The notes under the pieces are model-generated. The model was not told the DNA's origin. It was given only the letters and a program-made list of their open reading frames with translations, and did not search any database. 6,692 bases of DNA from Acidobacteriota bacterium (lineage in GTDB: Bacteria > Acidobacteriota > UBA6911 > RPQK01 > JADFOI01): NCBI GenBank assembly GCA_027295745.1, contig JAPUKI010000096.1, forward strand, positions 1 through 6,692, read 5' to 3'. Numbering within the stretch: the first letter of the stretch is position 1; each line of letters begins with the position of its first letter. This document shows, in pieces, positions 5,610-6,692 of this stretch. A program made the translations under genes and the position numbers.

Positions 5610-6692
5610 GTGAGCCTAAAAAAAATGATTGTTGACATAAGACCGGTCACTTGGATGATACTGGCACTTTTGAGCATTGCCGCACTGGAAGCATCACCTC
5701 AGGTGATCAGACGTGTTGTGGGCGATATTCAGTATTTTTCCGGTCGCGAGGCTGATCCAGACTTTCATACCTTGGACTTGTATTTGCCCGAGGGCGAATC
5801 CAACCTACCTCTGATCTTCTTTGTCCACGGCGGCACTTGGAGTACTGGAGACAAATCTCAGGAGGGGTTAGTCCCTTTCATCGACCTGTTCCTCTCCCTC
5901 AAAATGGCCGTGGCGTCGATCAATTACAGGCTCTATCCAAACTTCAACCACCCTGCTCAAATTCAGGATGTGGCGCGCGCTTTTGCCTGGCTCTACCAGA
6001 ATGCCACCCAGTACGGCATCGACCCCGACAATATCTTCATTGCCGGACATTCCGCAGGGGGGGGACATCTGGTGTCTTTGTTGGCTCTGGATCCGCAATA
6101 TCTGAAAAAGGAGGGCCTCTCCCCGGGCAGGATTAAGGGGGTCATCACCATCAGCGGTATGTACGATCTGGTCAATGTGTATAAGGTGGGTAGTGAGCCC
6201 GATATGAGGGAACAGGTCTTCGGAAAAGACCGTGAGAGCCTCGGGGAGGCTTCGCCAACACTGAAGGTGAGGAATGCCTCCTCCGATACGCCGCCCTTCT
6301 TAATTACTTATGTAAACAACGACCTGTTCGGATTTGATGAGCAGGCCAAGGCCTTCTACACCCTGTTATTAAACCACAACCGACCAGCCCATTTGGTGAA
6401 ACTCCCGGCACGGAACCATAACAACGTGCTCTCCACAATCGGGAAACAAGTCCCTATAAGAGATCTGAATGGCACTCCCATCGTTCAGGTTGAGGATCTG
6501 CTGGGTCCGGCCATGGTTGGATTTGTGAAGGACGTTCAGGATGGATCGTTCATTAGAAGCTTTCATGCTGTTTGGCCCGAAGGCGGGCCCAGGGCTGTTC
6601 GCGCGATGCCTTCACCCCAGATGAGAATCATCAAGGATATTCAATATTACCAGGGTGCCGGAGCCGATCCCAGGCTCAATGCTCTGGACCTC
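5610..6692 (+). CDS. Secreted alpha/beta hydrolase (esterase/lipase type), 3'-partial, apparently with a second tandem domain
   Basis: The frame opens at GTG 5610 and stays open for 361 codons to the window edge. A signal peptide is visible: Lys4-Lys5 and Arg11, a hydrophobic core at 15-26, and likely cleavage after Ala28. Residues about 36-325 form an alpha/beta hydrolase of the carboxylesterase type. The oxyanion-hole motif is His73-Gly-Gly-Thr-Trp, the nucleophile elbow is GHSAGG (Ser148), the acid is Asp238 in 'YVNNDLFGFDEQ', and the base is His270 in 'ARNHNNV'. The triad is therefore complete and an active ester hydrolase is likely; the substrate is unknown. After a linker (about 312-337), residues 338-361 repeat the domain's opening strand ('KDIQYYQGAGADP' versus 'GDIQYFSGREADP'), so a second hydrolase domain probably begins here. 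The start is set by AGGAGG 8 nt upstream. The gene follows the DAHP synthase gene after 167 bp, probably with its own promoter. Confidence 0.88.
   Translation, partial: MSLKKMIVDIRPVTWMILALLSIAALEASPQVIRRVVGDIQYFSGREADPDFHTLDLYLPEGESNLPLIFFVHGGTWSTGDKSQEGLVPFIDLFLSLKMAVASINYRLYPNFNHPAQIQDVARAFAWLYQNATQYGIDPDNIFIAGHSAGGGHLVSLLALDPQYLKKEGLSPGRIKGVITISGMYDLVNVYKVGSEPDMREQVFGKDRESLGEASPTLKVRNASSDTPPFLITYVNNDLFGFDEQAKAFYTLLLNHNRPAHLVKLPARNHNNVLSTIGKQVPIRDLNGTPIVQVEDLLGPAMVGFVKDVQDGSFIRSFHAVWPEGGPRAVRAMPSPQMRIIKDIQYYQGAGADPRLNALDL

Noticed and set aside
5837..6136. A 99-codon open frame inside the hydrolase gene on the same strand
   Set aside because: It is a shadow frame; the overlapping frame from GTG 5610 carries the signal peptide and the complete catalytic triad.

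Overview
The window reads as ordinary chromosomal DNA from a diderm (Gram-negative-type) bacterium. It encodes a peptidoglycan-binding OmpA-domain protein and several exported proteins with Sec-type signal peptides, and start codons are mostly preceded by AGGAGG-like ribosome binding sites. A PiT transporter of the 'GANDNFKG' type, a sorbosone-dehydrogenase-like beta-propeller, a DUF2911-like exported protein and secreted esterases together recall Acidobacteriota or neighbouring phyla. That placement is an impression from gene content only and is low confidence. I see no mobile element, CRISPR array, tRNA or rRNA.

Layout. The left half (1-3258) is a leftward array of four genes: a DUF2911-like exported protein (3258-2761), a PQQ-type sorbosone dehydrogenase-like exported beta-propeller (2740-1592), a PiT phosphate transporter (1452-478), and the N-terminal part of a cyclic-nucleotide-binding (Crp/Fnr-like) protein (411 to beyond base 1). 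The first two are 20 bp apart and are probably co-transcribed. A 12-bp hairpin lies in the 139-bp gap before the PiT gene, so that gene may begin a separate unit. A 130-bp divergent promoter region (3259-3388) separates this array from the right half, which reads rightward: a membrane-anchored coiled-coil OmpA protein (3389-4348), a DAHP synthase with an N-terminal regulatory domain (4426-5442), and a secreted alpha/beta hydrolase (5610 to beyond the window end).

How the genes relate. The DUF2911/sorbosone dehydrogenase pair and the hydrolase act outside the cytoplasm. The PiT carrier imports phosphate, and the Crp/Fnr-like protein next to it could be its regulator. The OmpA protein probably ties the inner membrane to the peptidoglycan, and DAHP synthase starts the shikimate pathway. 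Nothing indicates that all seven form one system.

The most notable observation is at the right edge. The hydrolase frame does not stop after its first complete catalytic domain (Ser148, Asp238, His270). It continues through a linker into a second copy of the domain's opening strand, which suggests a tandem two-domain secreted esterase. Also notable are a -10 element placed so that the OmpA-protein mRNA would be leaderless, and near-identical 21-bp repeats encoding its coiled coil.
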